Assembly (NCBI RefSeq): GCF_028747785.1
Contig: NZ_CP118158.1
Span: forward strand, 2,046,001-2,110,000
Direction of reading: 5' to 3'
Source of the DNA: Halosimplex aquaticum
Lineage (GTDB): Archaea; Halobacteriota; Halobacteria; Halobacteriales; Haloarculaceae
Length of the DNA: 64,000 nucleotides
Positions 9,450-18,346 of this stretch are shown here, piece after piece (position 1 is the first letter of the stretch; every line of letters starts with the position of its first letter). The notes under the pieces are model-generated. The model was not told where the DNA came from. It saw only the letters and a program-made list of their open reading frames with translations, and did no database searches. Made by a program: the position numbers and the translations under genes.

Positions 9450-10298
9450 ATGGTAGAGTCCGGTGGACCGGTGGTCGGCGACACCGTCCTGGCTGGCACG
9501 AGCGGGATCAGGGCGCCGGCGGAGGTGTTCAACAGCATCTTCGTCGTCTTCCTGGGCCTGGGGACCCTGGTCGGGGTCGTCGTCATCTCGTACACGCTGT
9601 ACAACGCGTACAAGTACCGCTACCGCGAGGGCGAGGACCCCGCACCGGACGTCGACCGGCCGGAACTCGGGGAGCTCCCCGAGGGAGGCGGCAAGGGCAA
9701 GAAACTCTTCCTCTCGTTCGGTATCAGCGCGCTCATCGTCCTCTCGCTGGTCATCTGGACGTACGCGTCGCTGCTGTACGTCGAGGGGAAGCCGACCGAG
9801 GTCCAGCAGACCGGCGGCGAGGTGATGAACGTCGAGGTCGACGGGTTCCGCTTCGGCTGGCAGTTCACCTACCCGAACGGCGCCCAGGCGAGCACGCTCC
9901 GCGTGCCGACGGACACCGTGATCAACCTCTCGGTGACCTCAAGGGACGTGTTCCACAACTTCGGGATACCCGAACTGCGAGCGAAGGCCGACGCGATCCC
10001 GGGCCAGACGACGAACACCTGGTTCGTCGCCAACGAGACCGGCACGTACCAGGCCAACTGCTACGAAATCTGCGGCGAGGGCCACTCCGGGATGACCGCG
10101 GAGGTCGTCGCGATGGAGCCCGCGGCCTTCGAGGAGTGGTACGCGAACGCCGAGCCGAGCGGGAACGAGACCGCCGGAACTGACACCGCGGCGGGCAACG
10201 AGACCGCCACGGCCGGCGGTGGCGGTCACTCGCTCGCACCACAGGGTCCGAGCGCGCTCGACGCGTCGTCCGCGCCCGCACGAGGTGGTGCTCCGTGA
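9450..10298 (+). CDS. coxB: Cytochrome c oxidase subunit II
   Basis: A 282-residue heme-copper oxidase subunit II. It has two membrane spans (about residues 30-52 and 88-110) and an extracytoplasmic cupredoxin domain. All CuA ligands are visible: H169 in DVFHNF, C204, E206, C208, H212 and M215 in CYEICGEGHSGM. It would accept electrons, probably from a halocyanin-type copper protein, and pass them to the fused subunit I. The C-terminus is a low-complexity Gly/Ala/Thr-rich tail. Its TGA overlaps the GTG start of the next gene (GTGA), which points to translational coupling. Confidence 0.95.
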   Translation: MVESGGPVVGDTVLAGTSGIRAPAEVFNSIFVVFLGLGTLVGVVVISYTLYNAYKYRYREGEDPAPDVDRPELGELPEGGGKGKKLFLSFGISALIVLSLVIWTYASLLYVEGKPTEVQQTGGEVMNVEVDGFRFGWQFTYPNGAQASTLRVPTDTVINLSVTSRDVFHNFGIPELRAKADAIPGQTTNTWFVANETGTYQANCYEICGEGHSGMTAEVVAMEPAAFEEWYANAEPSGNETAGTDTAAGNETATAGGGGHSLAPQGPSALDASSAPARGGAP

Positions 10299-12859
10299 GC
10301 CACGAGGAGGCCGGCGGGCACGACTTCCCGCCGATGAGTTCCGTCCGGCGCTGGTTCGTCACGACCAACCACAAGGACATCGGCATCCTCTACACCATCA
10401 CGGCGCTGTTCTTCCTCGTCCTCGGTGGCGTCCTCGCGATGCTGATGCGCGTCCAGCTGTGGGGCCCCGGCGAGAGCATCCTCAGCGCCGGCGCGTACAA
10501 CCAGGCGGTCTCGGCGCACGGCCTGCTGATGGTCTTCTGGTTCATCTCCCCGTTCGCCTTCGGCTTCGCCAACTACTTCGTGCCCCTGCAGATCGGGGCC
10601 GACGACCTCGCCTTCCCGCGGCTGAACGCGATGAGCTACTGGGCGTACCTCTTCTCGGGCCTCCTGTTCATCGCCTCGTTCTTCCAGGGGAGCACCTTCG
10701 CCGGCGGCTGGACGATGTACGCCCCCCTGAACGTGCCGACCTACATGCCCAACGTCGGCGGGACGACGGTCGTGCTCGCGCTCATCATGTTCGTCGCGGC
10801 GGTGACGATGGGGTCGGTCAACTTCCTGACGACGATGTACCGCATGCGCGCCGAGGGCCTGCGGATGCGCGACCTGCCGATGTTCTCGATGTCCATCCTG
10901 CTGACGGTGTGGATGATGCTGTTCGCCTTCGCCGCCCTGCTGGCGGCGCTGATGATCCTCGCCGCCGAGCACCTGCTCGGCGTCACCTACTTCACCGCCG
11001 ACGGCGGGACGCTCCTGTGGACGCACCTGTTCTGGTTCTTCGGGCACCCGGAGGTGTACATCGTCTTCTTCCCGGCGCTGGGCATCATGGCCGAGTGCTT
11101 CCAGACGTTCACCGGCCAGCGCCTCGTCGGGCGCAAGTGGTTCGTCCTCGCGATGGTGCTCGTCGCGCTCCAGAGCTTCGTCGTCTGGATGCACCACATG
11201 TTCCTCACGGGGATCAACCTGGAGATCAAGACCCTGTTCATGGTCACGACCATCGGCATCTCACTCCCCTTCGACCTGATGGTCTTCTCGCTGATCTACA
11301 CGATGATCAAGGGCCGCATCCGGTTCACGACGCCGTTCCTGTTCTCGCTGGGCGCGCTGATCCTCTTCATCATCGGCGGGATCACCGGCGTCTTCCTCGG
11401 CGCGGTCGTCCTCGACTACGAGTTCCGCGGCACCTACTGGGTGGTCGCGCACTTCCACTACGTAATGGTCGGCGGCGCGACTGGCCTGTTCGCCGGCATC
11501 TACTACTGGTTCCCGAAGATGACCGGCCGGATGTACGACGAGTTCCTCGGGAAACTCCACTTCGGGCTGTACTTCGTCGGGTTCAACCTGCTGTACTTCC
11601 CGATGTTCGGCGCCTGGGAGACCCCGCGGCGCGTGTTCGACTACGCGCCCGGTCTCTCGGGCTGGCACCAGGTCGCCACGATCGGCGGGTTCCTGCTCGG
11701 GATCTCCTTCCTCGTCATGTTCTACAACCTGTTCAAGAGCATGGCGACCGGCGAGGAGGTCGGCGACAACCCCTGGGAGTACGCGACCACGGCCGAGTGG
11801 GCCGTCTCCTCGCCGCCGCCCCTGGAGAACTTCCCCGGCAAGCCGAGCTACGCCGGCGGCACGCTCTCCTTCCGCGACGATCCCGAACTGACCGCGGACG
11901 GCAGCGGCGACGCGGAACCCGCGACCGCGACCGCGACTTCGGCCGGCCATCGGCCTGACGGCGGCGTCCGCGCGGAGGGCGCGACGGCTGGGAGCGGCGG
12001 CGCGCTGGTCACCGGCCCCGACGCGGTGACCCCGAGCGCGACCGGCGGCGCGACGGCCCACGCCGAAGAGGAACACGCCGACCACGCGAGCATCTGGCCG
12101 TTTATCATCGGCCTGGCCGGCTTCCTCACGTTCCTCGGCGTCTCTGGCATCCAGGAGGGCGGCGCCTACTACTGGCTGACCGGGACCGGCGGCGTCCTGA
12201 GCGCCGTCGGGTTCGTCGGCCTCGCGCGCGAACCGTTCCACGTCCCCGAGCCCACGGTCGCGGAGCAGTGGCCCTTCGGCGGCGTCGAGAACATGAAACT
12301 CGGGATGTGGACGTTCCTGGCCTCCGACGTGGTGCTGTTCGGCGGCTTCATCGGCTCGTACCTGTTCCTGCGGGTCGCCAACGGCTGGATGCACTGGCAC
12401 CACGCCTTCATCCCCGAGGCCCACGTCACGTTCCCCGGGCTGGTCAACACGTACCTGCTGCTGGCGAGCAGTTTCGCGGTCGTGCTCGCCCTCGTCGCTG
12501 CGCACAGGAACAGCAGCCGGGGCGTCGTGGCCGCCCTCTCGGTGACGTGGCTGCTCGGCGTCGGCTTCCTGATCAACAAGGCCATGGAGTGGCAGCACCT
12601 GTTCCACATCCACACGGAGGCGTTCCCGAACGGCTGGAACGCGGGGACGAACGTCGCCTCGTCGACGTTCTACCTGACCACCGGGCTCCACGGCGCCCAC
12701 GTCATCGTCGGGCTGATCATGCTCATGTACATGATCCCGCGGGCGATGAAGGGCGCGTACCTCGGCGACGACGAGACCTCCATCGAGTACTTCGGGCTGT
12801 ACTGGCACTTCGTGGACATCGTCTGGCTGTTCCTGTTCCCGCTGTTCTACATCCTCTAG
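10295..12859 (+). CDS. coxAC: Fused cytochrome c oxidase subunits I and III
   Basis: An 854-residue fusion of heme-copper oxidase subunit I (about residues 15-550) and subunit III (about 600-854). The two are joined by a disordered Ala/Thr/Gly/Asp-rich linker. The catalytic set is complete: heme a ligands H75 and H388; CuB ligands H251, H300 and H301; heme a3 ligand H386; and the cross-linked Tyr Y255 in HPEVY. The subunit III part has MKLGMWTFLASDVVLFGG and the final spans. It reduces O2 to water and pumps protons. The start is GTG at 10295 overlapping the coxB stop. Fusion of coxA and coxC is known in haloarchaea. Confidence 0.95.
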   Translation: MSHEEAGGHDFPPMSSVRRWFVTTNHKDIGILYTITALFFLVLGGVLAMLMRVQLWGPGESILSAGAYNQAVSAHGLLMVFWFISPFAFGFANYFVPLQIGADDLAFPRLNAMSYWAYLFSGLLFIASFFQGSTFAGGWTMYAPLNVPTYMPNVGGTTVVLALIMFVAAVTMGSVNFLTTMYRMRAEGLRMRDLPMFSMSILLTVWMMLFAFAALLAALMILAAEHLLGVTYFTADGGTLLWTHLFWFFGHPEVYIVFFPALGIMAECFQTFTGQRLVGRKWFVLAMVLVALQSFVVWMHHMFLTGINLEIKTLFMVTTIGISLPFDLMVFSLIYTMIKGRIRFTTPFLFSLGALILFIIGGITGVFLGAVVLDYEFRGTYWVVAHFHYVMVGGATGLFAGIYYWFPKMTGRMYDEFLGKLHFGLYFVGFNLLYFPMFGAWETPRRVFDYAPGLSGWHQVATIGGFLLGISFLVMFYNLFKSMATGEEVGDNPWEYATTAEWAVSSPPPLENFPGKPSYAGGTLSFRDDPELTADGSGDAEPATATATSAGHRPDGGVRAEGATAGSGGALVTGPDAVTPSATGGATAHAEEEHADHASIWPFIIGLAGFLTFLGVSGIQEGGAYYWLTGTGGVLSAVGFVGLAREPFHVPEPTVAEQWPFGGVENMKLGMWTFLASDVVLFGGFIGSYLFLRVANGWMHWHHAFIPEAHVTFPGLVNTYLLLASSFAVVLALVAAHRNSSRGVVAALSVTWLLGVGFLINKAMEWQHLFHIHTEAFPNGWNAGTNVASSTFYLTTGLHGAHVIVGLIMLMYMIPRAMKGAYLGDDETSIEYFGLYWHFVDIVWLFLFPLFYIL

Positions 12860-12863
12860 AACC

Positions 12864-13145
12864 ATGACACGATTCAAACTCTACACCGGGATATTCGTGG
12901 TACTGATGGCGCTGTCGACGACCCAGGCGCTCGTCGAACAGACGGGCCTGGTCGATTTCGACGCCCCGGGGACCTACTGGACGGCCTTCGGGATCATCCT
13001 CGTGCTGTCGTTCGTGAAGGCGACGTTCGTCGCGACGTACTACATGCACCTCCGGTGGGAACCCCGGTCGGTCACCTACCTGATGCTCGGAGGCCTGTTC
13101 GTCGCGCTCGCGCTCACCACCGCCGCGGCCTACTCGATCCTGTAG
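12864..13145 (+). CDS. Cytochrome c oxidase subunit IV family protein
   Basis: A 93-residue protein with three membrane spans and the prokaryotic subunit IV pattern, including ILVLSFVKATFVATYYMHLR. It lies only 4 bases after the stop of the coxAC gene, so it is the third gene of the oxidase operon. It likely stabilises the core complex and has no catalytic residues of its own. Confidence 0.88.
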   Translation: MTRFKLYTGIFVVLMALSTTQALVEQTGLVDFDAPGTYWTAFGIILVLSFVKATFVATYYMHLRWEPRSVTYLMLGGLFVALALTTAAAYSIL

Positions 13146-13252
13146 GCCGCGGCGATTCTACCGCTGCCGGCCGGCGTTCCTGTCACCCAGCCGAGCCGGT
13201 TCGGCCGTGATCGTCAGGGTTTATCCCGTCCACAGTTACTGTGTCGACAGCC

Positions 13253-14434
13253 ATGTCAGAGGCCGGTTCAGCGGATTCGGGATCGAGCGGTACGAACGGG
13301 GGGAACGGGTCGCGCCTGGGGGCGCTCGTCGCTACCTGGCCCCGGAAGATCGGGGTCGTACTCGGCGGGTTCGTCGGCCTGGTACTCGTCCTCTACTTGC
13401 TGGGGATCGTCGGCGCGCCGGCGGCCGGACTGGCCGACCGCGGCGACTGGGGCGAAGTCACCGACCAGCGCACGGAGATCGTCACGACGGTCTGGGTCGA
13501 CAACCCCAACCCCGTCGGCGTCTCGCTGGGCAACGCCGTCACCGCCGAGTACGGCATCGTCCTCAACGACGTGTTGCTCGCGGAGGGGACGAAGTCGGAC
13601 ATCCAGGTGCCGAAGGGCAACAGCACGACCGAACTGCGGACCGACCTCATCAACGAGCGGCTGTCAGACTGGTGGGTCGCGTACGTCCGCGCCGACGAGA
13701 CCGTCGCCCTCGACGTGAACGCGACGGTGAACGTGAACACGCCTGTCGGCACGGTGCCCTACGAGGTGCGCCGCCAGCGGACGATGCTCAACGAGTCGAC
13801 GCCCGTCATCGACGCGCTCTCGGCCGCCGTCAACGAGACGAGCGACACGTACACCGAGTCGGTGAGCGCGAGCGAGGTGGACGACTCGCTGCTCGGCGAC
13901 ACGCTCGGCGACAGCGACACCGTGACGGTCGGCTACGAGGTCCGCCGCGGCTGGGCCACCTGGGGCGAGGTCACCGAGAACGAGACGACCGTGCAGTTCC
14001 ACATGCTCGTCCACAACCCCGGCGACGTCCCGGTGCCCGCCGCGCCGGACGGTATCGGCGTCAGCGTCGACATGAACGACGTGCGGACCTTCGAGGCCGA
14101 GAGCGGCGAACTCTCGGCCGGCAGCGCCGGGACGGACACCGTCATCGCGCCCGGCGAGACGCGGGAGGTCACCTACACCGTGACGATGGACAACGACAGG
14201 GTCGACGACTGGTTCACCAGCCACGTCCGCGCGGACGCCGGCCCGGGCGCCGAGGCGACCGCGGTCAGCGCCCAGTTCCAGGTCGTCTTCGACAACCCCG
14301 CCACCGGCGGCGAGATCCGGGTCCCGCGCGACTCGCCGATCACCTACGACTGCGCCTTCCAGACCGCGATCCTCGTGGACGGTCAAAATAGCACGTCGAC
14401 GTGCGAACCGCCGGCCGTCCCGACCGGGAACTGA
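13253..14434 (+). CDS. Membrane-anchored tandem LEA14/WHy-domain protein (copy 1)
   Basis: A 393-residue protein starting at ATG 13253 (MSEAGSADSG). A TATA-like tttat box lies about 30 bases upstream, so the transcript may be leaderless. One membrane span (about residues 35-60, GVVLGGFVGLVLVLYLLGIV) is followed by two LEA14-like domains of about 150 residues. Each begins WGEVT and carries the family motif VDNPNPV or VHNPGDV. The domains face outside. LEA14/WHy domains are linked to desiccation and osmotic stress in other organisms, but the function in haloarchaea is unknown. It is a clear paralogue of the next gene. Confidence 0.78.
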   Translation: MSEAGSADSGSSGTNGGNGSRLGALVATWPRKIGVVLGGFVGLVLVLYLLGIVGAPAAGLADRGDWGEVTDQRTEIVTTVWVDNPNPVGVSLGNAVTAEYGIVLNDVLLAEGTKSDIQVPKGNSTTELRTDLINERLSDWWVAYVRADETVALDVNATVNVNTPVGTVPYEVRRQRTMLNESTPVIDALSAAVNETSDTYTESVSASEVDDSLLGDTLGDSDTVTVGYEVRRGWATWGEVTENETTVQFHMLVHNPGDVPVPAAPDGIGVSVDMNDVRTFEAESGELSAGSAGTDTVIAPGETREVTYTVTMDNDRVDDWFTSHVRADAGPGAEATAVSAQFQVVFDNPATGGEIRVPRDSPITYDCAFQTAILVDGQNSTSTCEPPAVPTGN

Positions 14435-14543
14435 GCGACAGGCGACCGGGCGGGCCCACTCGCCGGCGTCTACGGCCCGCTCGGCGACCGCTTGCTGTTT
14501 CGTAGGCGCCGCTTTTTCCGCTCGCTGCCCAACGACCAGGGGA

Positions 14544-15659
14544 ATGTCAGACGACGATACGGTCGAGGAATCCGGTGACGGCGCCGGGTTCCGGTGGCGC
14601 TGGCTCGCCGTCGTTCCGCTGGTCGTGATCGTCGCGCTCGTGGTACTGTATCTGCTCGGCGTCCTCGGCGCGCCGTCGGTCGGGGTCGCCGACGCCGGTG
14701 ACTGGGGGGAGGTCACCGAGAACCGAACGGAAGTGGTGACGACCGTCTGGGTGCGCAACCCGAACCCCGTCGGTGCGACGCTCGGGACCGGACTCGACGC
14801 GGCGTACGAGGTACAGTTCAACGGGGTCACCGTCGCCACCGGCGACCGCTCCGGGATATCCCTACCGGCGGGCAACAGGACGGTGCGGTTGCACAGCTAC
14901 GTCCGCAACGAGCGGATCCCGGCGTGGTGGGTCGCGTACGTCCGCGCCAACGAGACGCTCAGGGCCGACGTCGACGCGACGCTACGCGCGAACGTGGGGC
15001 CGAGCCCGAACGTCACCCACACCGTCGAGCGAGACCGGACGATGTTCGCCGACTCTCGGCCCGTCGTCGACGCGCTGTCGACGGCGGCGGACCGCACCAG
15101 CGGCCGGTACACGGAGGAGATCGACCTGGCGCGACGGGCGCCGTTCGTCGTCTCGGCGCTCGGGCTCGACGAGCGGACGGTGACCGTCGGCTACGAGGTC
15201 GAGCGCGGCTGGGCGACCTGGGGCGAGGTGAACCGGAATCGGACGAACGTCCGGTTCCACCTCGTGGTCACCAATCCCGGGGACGTACCGGTCGTCGCGG
15301 CGCCCGAAAGCGTCCGGGCGGAGGTGGAGGCGAACGGCGTCGAGCTGTTCGAACACGACGCCGAAGCCCTCTCGTTCCGGAACGTCAGCTCGGAGGAACT
15401 GCTCCGGCCGGGGGAGACGCGGACCGTGACCGTCGTCGCGACGATGGACAACGACGAGATCGACGAGTGGTTCACCAGTCACGTGCGCCGCGGCGAGCGG
15501 TCGAACGTCACCGCCCGGTTCCGCCTGCTCGTCGAACACCCGCTGCGAGACGCGACGATCCGGCTCCCCGTCGACGAGCCGGCGACCTACCGCTGTTCGT
15601 TCCGGACCGGGATGCTCGTCGACAACCAGACGACGGCGACGACCTGTGAGGCGCCCTGA
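14544..15659 (+). CDS. Membrane-anchored tandem LEA14/WHy-domain protein (copy 2)
   Basis: A 371-residue paralogue of the upstream gene with the same layout: short N-terminus, one span (WLAVVPLVVIVALVVLYLLG), then two LEA14-like domains with VWVRNPNPVG and VVTNPGDVPV. Both copies share the closing feature of a pair of Cys residues (about 24 apart) at the very end, YRCSFRTGMLVDNQ...TTCEAP here and YDCAFQTAILVDGQ...STCEPP in copy 1, which could form a disulfide outside the cell. The two genes are 109 bases apart, consistent with tandem duplication followed by divergence. Confidence 0.78.
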   Translation: MSDDDTVEESGDGAGFRWRWLAVVPLVVIVALVVLYLLGVLGAPSVGVADAGDWGEVTENRTEVVTTVWVRNPNPVGATLGTGLDAAYEVQFNGVTVATGDRSGISLPAGNRTVRLHSYVRNERIPAWWVAYVRANETLRADVDATLRANVGPSPNVTHTVERDRTMFADSRPVVDALSTAADRTSGRYTEEIDLARRAPFVVSALGLDERTVTVGYEVERGWATWGEVNRNRTNVRFHLVVTNPGDVPVVAAPESVRAEVEANGVELFEHDAEALSFRNVSSEELLRPGETRTVTVVATMDNDEIDEWFTSHVRRGERSNVTARFRLLVEHPLRDATIRLPVDEPATYRCSFRTGMLVDNQTTATTCEAP

Positions 15660-15690
15660 GAGGGTGACAGACGGGGCGCTCGAACCGGTG

Positions 15691-16392
15691 TCACTCCGAG
15701 TCGTCGCTTCGGTACCCGACCGACGGGAAGCCGGGTCGCCAGTACAGCAGGGCGACCGAGGCGAGGAACGCCGCCGTCGAGACGTCGACGGAGTAGGCGA
15801 CCGCCGTCGACATGAGCGTGACCCACCCGCCGAGAAATCCGGTCGCGAACGAGGCGAGGACCGGGAACGAACAGCTGAGACAGGAGACGAGACCGAGCGC
15901 GCCCGAGGCGACGGCGCCGCTGGCGTCGAGGATCGCGGCGTACACGAGGTAGGTGAGCCCGAGGTAGCCGATCACCCGGTAGGGGACGAACGAGACGTAG
16001 AAGACGCGCGTGATGAGCCGGACGCGCCCCCAGCCTGGCGAGCCGGACCCGACGCTGAGTCCCAGCACGCTCTCGGGAATCGGGTGGTGGCCGCCGACGG
16101 TCAGGCCGACCAGTCCCGCCCAGTTGGCGAGCAAGAGGAAGTAGACGGCGGCGAGGGCGCCCGCGAGGAGGTGGCGGCGGCGCGGAGCCTGTGAGATCGG
16201 CGTCCGGTAGGCCGCGACGAGGACGGCGTTGATCCAGACGAACGGGTAGAGGACGTACCGTGGGACGGTCACCTCACCGGGCGTCGCGAGGAAGTAGCCG
16301 ACCACGAGGACGCCTTCGAGCGCGACCGCCGCGGCCAGCACGCCCGTCCCGCTCGGCCAGGGCCAGGCCGTCTCCCGGGTCGAGTGCGCCAT
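15691..16392 (-). CDS. Polytopic membrane protein of the oxidase neighbourhood
   Basis: A 233-residue protein with about seven hydrophobic spans, starting MAHSTRETAWPWPSG. A CLSC motif (SCLSCSFPVL) sits near residue 170 between two spans. It resembles uncharacterised membrane proteins encoded beside haloarchaeal cox genes (DUF7546-like; this label is from memory of layout, not a search). It follows the next upstream gene by 3 bases, so they form one operon. The Cys pair could bind copper or heme in oxidase assembly; this is only a suggestion. Confidence 0.62.
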   Translation of the reverse strand: MAHSTRETAWPWPSGTGVLAAAVALEGVLVVGYFLATPGEVTVPRYVLYPFVWINAVLVAAYRTPISQAPRRRHLLAGALAAVYFLLLANWAGLVGLTVGGHHPIPESVLGLSVGSGSPGWGRVRLITRVFYVSFVPYRVIGYLGLTYLVYAAILDASGAVASGALGLVSCLSCSFPVLASFATGFLGGWVTLMSTAVAYSVDVSTAAFLASVALLYWRPGFPSVGYRSDDSE

Positions 16393-16395
16393 CGA

Positions 16396-16824
16396 TCAGC
16401 TCGTGACGAGCACGACGGTGATCGCGAGGACGAACAGCATGCCCGTCGCGACGGCGCTCCCGGCCGCCGCCTGCGCGCTCGGGCGGCCGTGCTCGCGCAA
16501 CGCGAAGTAGACGCCGGCTACCAGGAAGCTGGCGACGAGGGCGACGACCGCGCCGATGACCGCCGGCCCGGTGATCGCGCCGCTCGCGTACCCCGTCGCG
16601 CCCGCCAGGAACCCGAGGACGAGGACGACGTACAGCGCCGTCCAGGTGCTCGTTCGCCCGGCGATCTGCGCCACTCCTCCTCTCGGCCGGCCGCCAGCGA
16701 GCTCGCCGTAGGAAACCCGCGGCGCGTAGTGGTGCCAGGGGCGCGAACGCAGCGCCAGGATGACCACCCCGACCCCCAGGAGCGCCGTTACCACCGTGCT
16801 CGCCAGGTACGCCGTGTTGACCAT
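16396..16824 (-). CDS. Four-span membrane protein of the oxidase neighbourhood
   Basis: A 142-residue protein from ATG 16824 (MVNTAYLASTVV), with an alternative ATG 5 codons upstream. Four hydrophobic spans surround a positively charged loop (RSRPWHHYAPRVSYGELAGG). No motif of a known enzyme was seen. It is the first gene of a two-gene unit with the protein ending at 15691 and is divergent from the DUF5806 gene. Its position near coxB-coxAC suggests an accessory role in the oxidase cluster, without direct evidence. Confidence 0.6.
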   Translation of the reverse strand: MVNTAYLASTVVTALLGVGVVILALRSRPWHHYAPRVSYGELAGGRPRGGVAQIAGRTSTWTALYVVLVLGFLAGATGYASGAITGPAVIGAVVALVASFLVAGVYFALREHGRPSAQAAAGSAVATGMLFVLAITVVLVTS

Positions 16825-16958
16825 GGTACGTGTCTGCATACCAGTTTCCGCCGGATCGTTATAATTATTCCTTTACGAAAGCCGAGGGGAATCCCGGCCA
16901 CGCGGGGCCGACGACCGAGGGCGACACCCTTTTTCCCGGCCCCGACACAGTGGTGACC

Positions 16959-17831
16959 ATGACAGACGGACCGGCGACGGGCGAGGGCGAGGAAGCCACG
17001 GACGGGACGTCGCCCGACCCCGAGGGTCGAACGGACGCCGAGGGGACGGACGATGTCGACCGCGACGAGACCGCCGACACGCAGACAGACGAGGCGACGG
17101 ACCCCACTGCAGCCGGCGCCGGAGGCGACACGACAGCCGACCCCGAAGACGAGGTAGCGACTGAAACCGAGGCCGAGGCGACCACCGATGACTCGGCCGA
17201 CGACGACGACGCGGCCGCCGACCCGCAGTCGGACACGCCGCCGTCGGACACGACGGCGGATGATGAGCCCGCCGACGGTCCGGCGGACTCGCCCGCCCCC
17301 GACGTGCCGCCGGACGTCCAGAAGTACGACCGCTTCAAGAAGATCGACGGCGGGACCTACGACCGCGCGAACGACTTCCTCCGCGACCGCACCTACATCA
17401 CCGCTCGCGAGTGGGCCATCGCGCGCCTCTGCGCGGACTTCCGGACTGAGACGGGCGTCGAGATGACGAAGATCGGCGAGAACCTGCCGGAACTCGTCCC
17501 GTTCATGACCGACACGTACACGCCACAGGCGGTCAACCAGGCCCGCGCCTCCTTCGAGGAGAAGGTCCGGAAGGCGGGCGCGACCTTCCTCTACGGCGCG
17601 ATGTGCGACTTCTTCACCGCCGAGGAACTGGACGACGTGATGTACGAGGCGACCGAGGTCGCGAAGTTCCTCCTCGAAGTCGAGGGTGTCGAGCTCACCG
17701 TCGAGGAGGAGCTGGAGGCCGAGGACGAGATCTCCGAGGTGATGCGCGAGGTGCGCGAGCACTCGACCGCGCTCCGCCACGACGAAGTGACCTGTCCGGA
17801 GTGCGGCCACGACATCGAAGCCGACCAGTAG
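16959..17831 (+). CDS. DUF5806 family protein with long acidic N-terminus
   Basis: A 290-residue protein from ATG 16959 (MTDGPATGEGEE). The first 120 residues are a low-complexity Asp/Glu/Thr/Ala region. Residues about 125-280 are the conserved haloarchaeal DUF5806 domain, beginning YDRFKKIDGGTYDRANDFL and containing REWAIARLCADFRTETGVEM. It ends CPECGHDIEADQ, half of a zinc-knuckle-like motif. No membrane span. Function unknown. The open frame extends 43 codons further upstream, but that part is not coding-like and overlaps the divergent promoter. Confidence 0.75.
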   Translation: MTDGPATGEGEEATDGTSPDPEGRTDAEGTDDVDRDETADTQTDEATDPTAAGAGGDTTADPEDEVATETEAEATTDDSADDDDAAADPQSDTPPSDTTADDEPADGPADSPAPDVPPDVQKYDRFKKIDGGTYDRANDFLRDRTYITAREWAIARLCADFRTETGVEMTKIGENLPELVPFMTDTYTPQAVNQARASFEEKVRKAGATFLYGAMCDFFTAEELDDVMYEATEVAKFLLEVEGVELTVEEELEAEDEISEVMREVREHSTALRHDEVTCPECGHDIEADQ

Positions 17832-17920
17832 ACGGGACCGCGACGACTCGCGGCTCTGAGGCGAGTTTCGGACTGGAGACGGGCCCGTCGATTTATCACT
17901 CGAGCGGTGTATCCTCTCGT

Positions 17921-18316
17921 ATGGACGCTGCCCGCCGCGTCGTCCTCTTCGAGGGCGGGATGGGGTTCGCCTGGATACTGCTCGGGCTGCTGAACGTCGG
18001 CGTCGCGGACCTCCGCGAGGGGTGGTGGCTGGCTCTCGCGGCGCTCGCCGCGACGGTCGCGACCACCTACGCCGACGAACACCGAGTAGTCGCAGTGGAC
18101 GAGTTCTACCGCTACGCGCTCGCTATCGTCGGCGTCGTCGCTGTGGTCGCCGTCTGCGGAGCCGTCGTCGTCGCGACGGACATGGTCGTTCTGACCGTCG
18201 TCAGCGTCGTCCTCGCCGGCATGGGCGCCGGTCTACTGGGGTATCGCATCGTCTTCGGCGTCCTCAGGCCCGTTCCCGAGTCGCGACTCGATGGCGCGAA
18301 GAAACGAGCAGTCTGA
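17921..18316 (+). CDS. Four-span membrane protein
   Basis: A 131-residue protein from ATG 17921 (MDAARRVVLFEGG). A TATA-like atttatca lies about 30 bases upstream, so it is probably leaderless. Four hydrophobic spans cover most of the length, and a short basic tail ends DGAKKRAV. No known family was recognised. It converges on the dihydroorotase gene, with 30 bases between the two stops. Confidence 0.6.
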   Translation: MDAARRVVLFEGGMGFAWILLGLLNVGVADLREGWWLALAALAATVATTYADEHRVVAVDEFYRYALAIVGVVAVVAVCGAVVVATDMVVLTVVSVVLAGMGAGLLGYRIVFGVLRPVPESRLDGAKKRAV

Positions 18317-18346
18317 GAAGGGGGACTCGGGAGGTTCGGAACTCGG

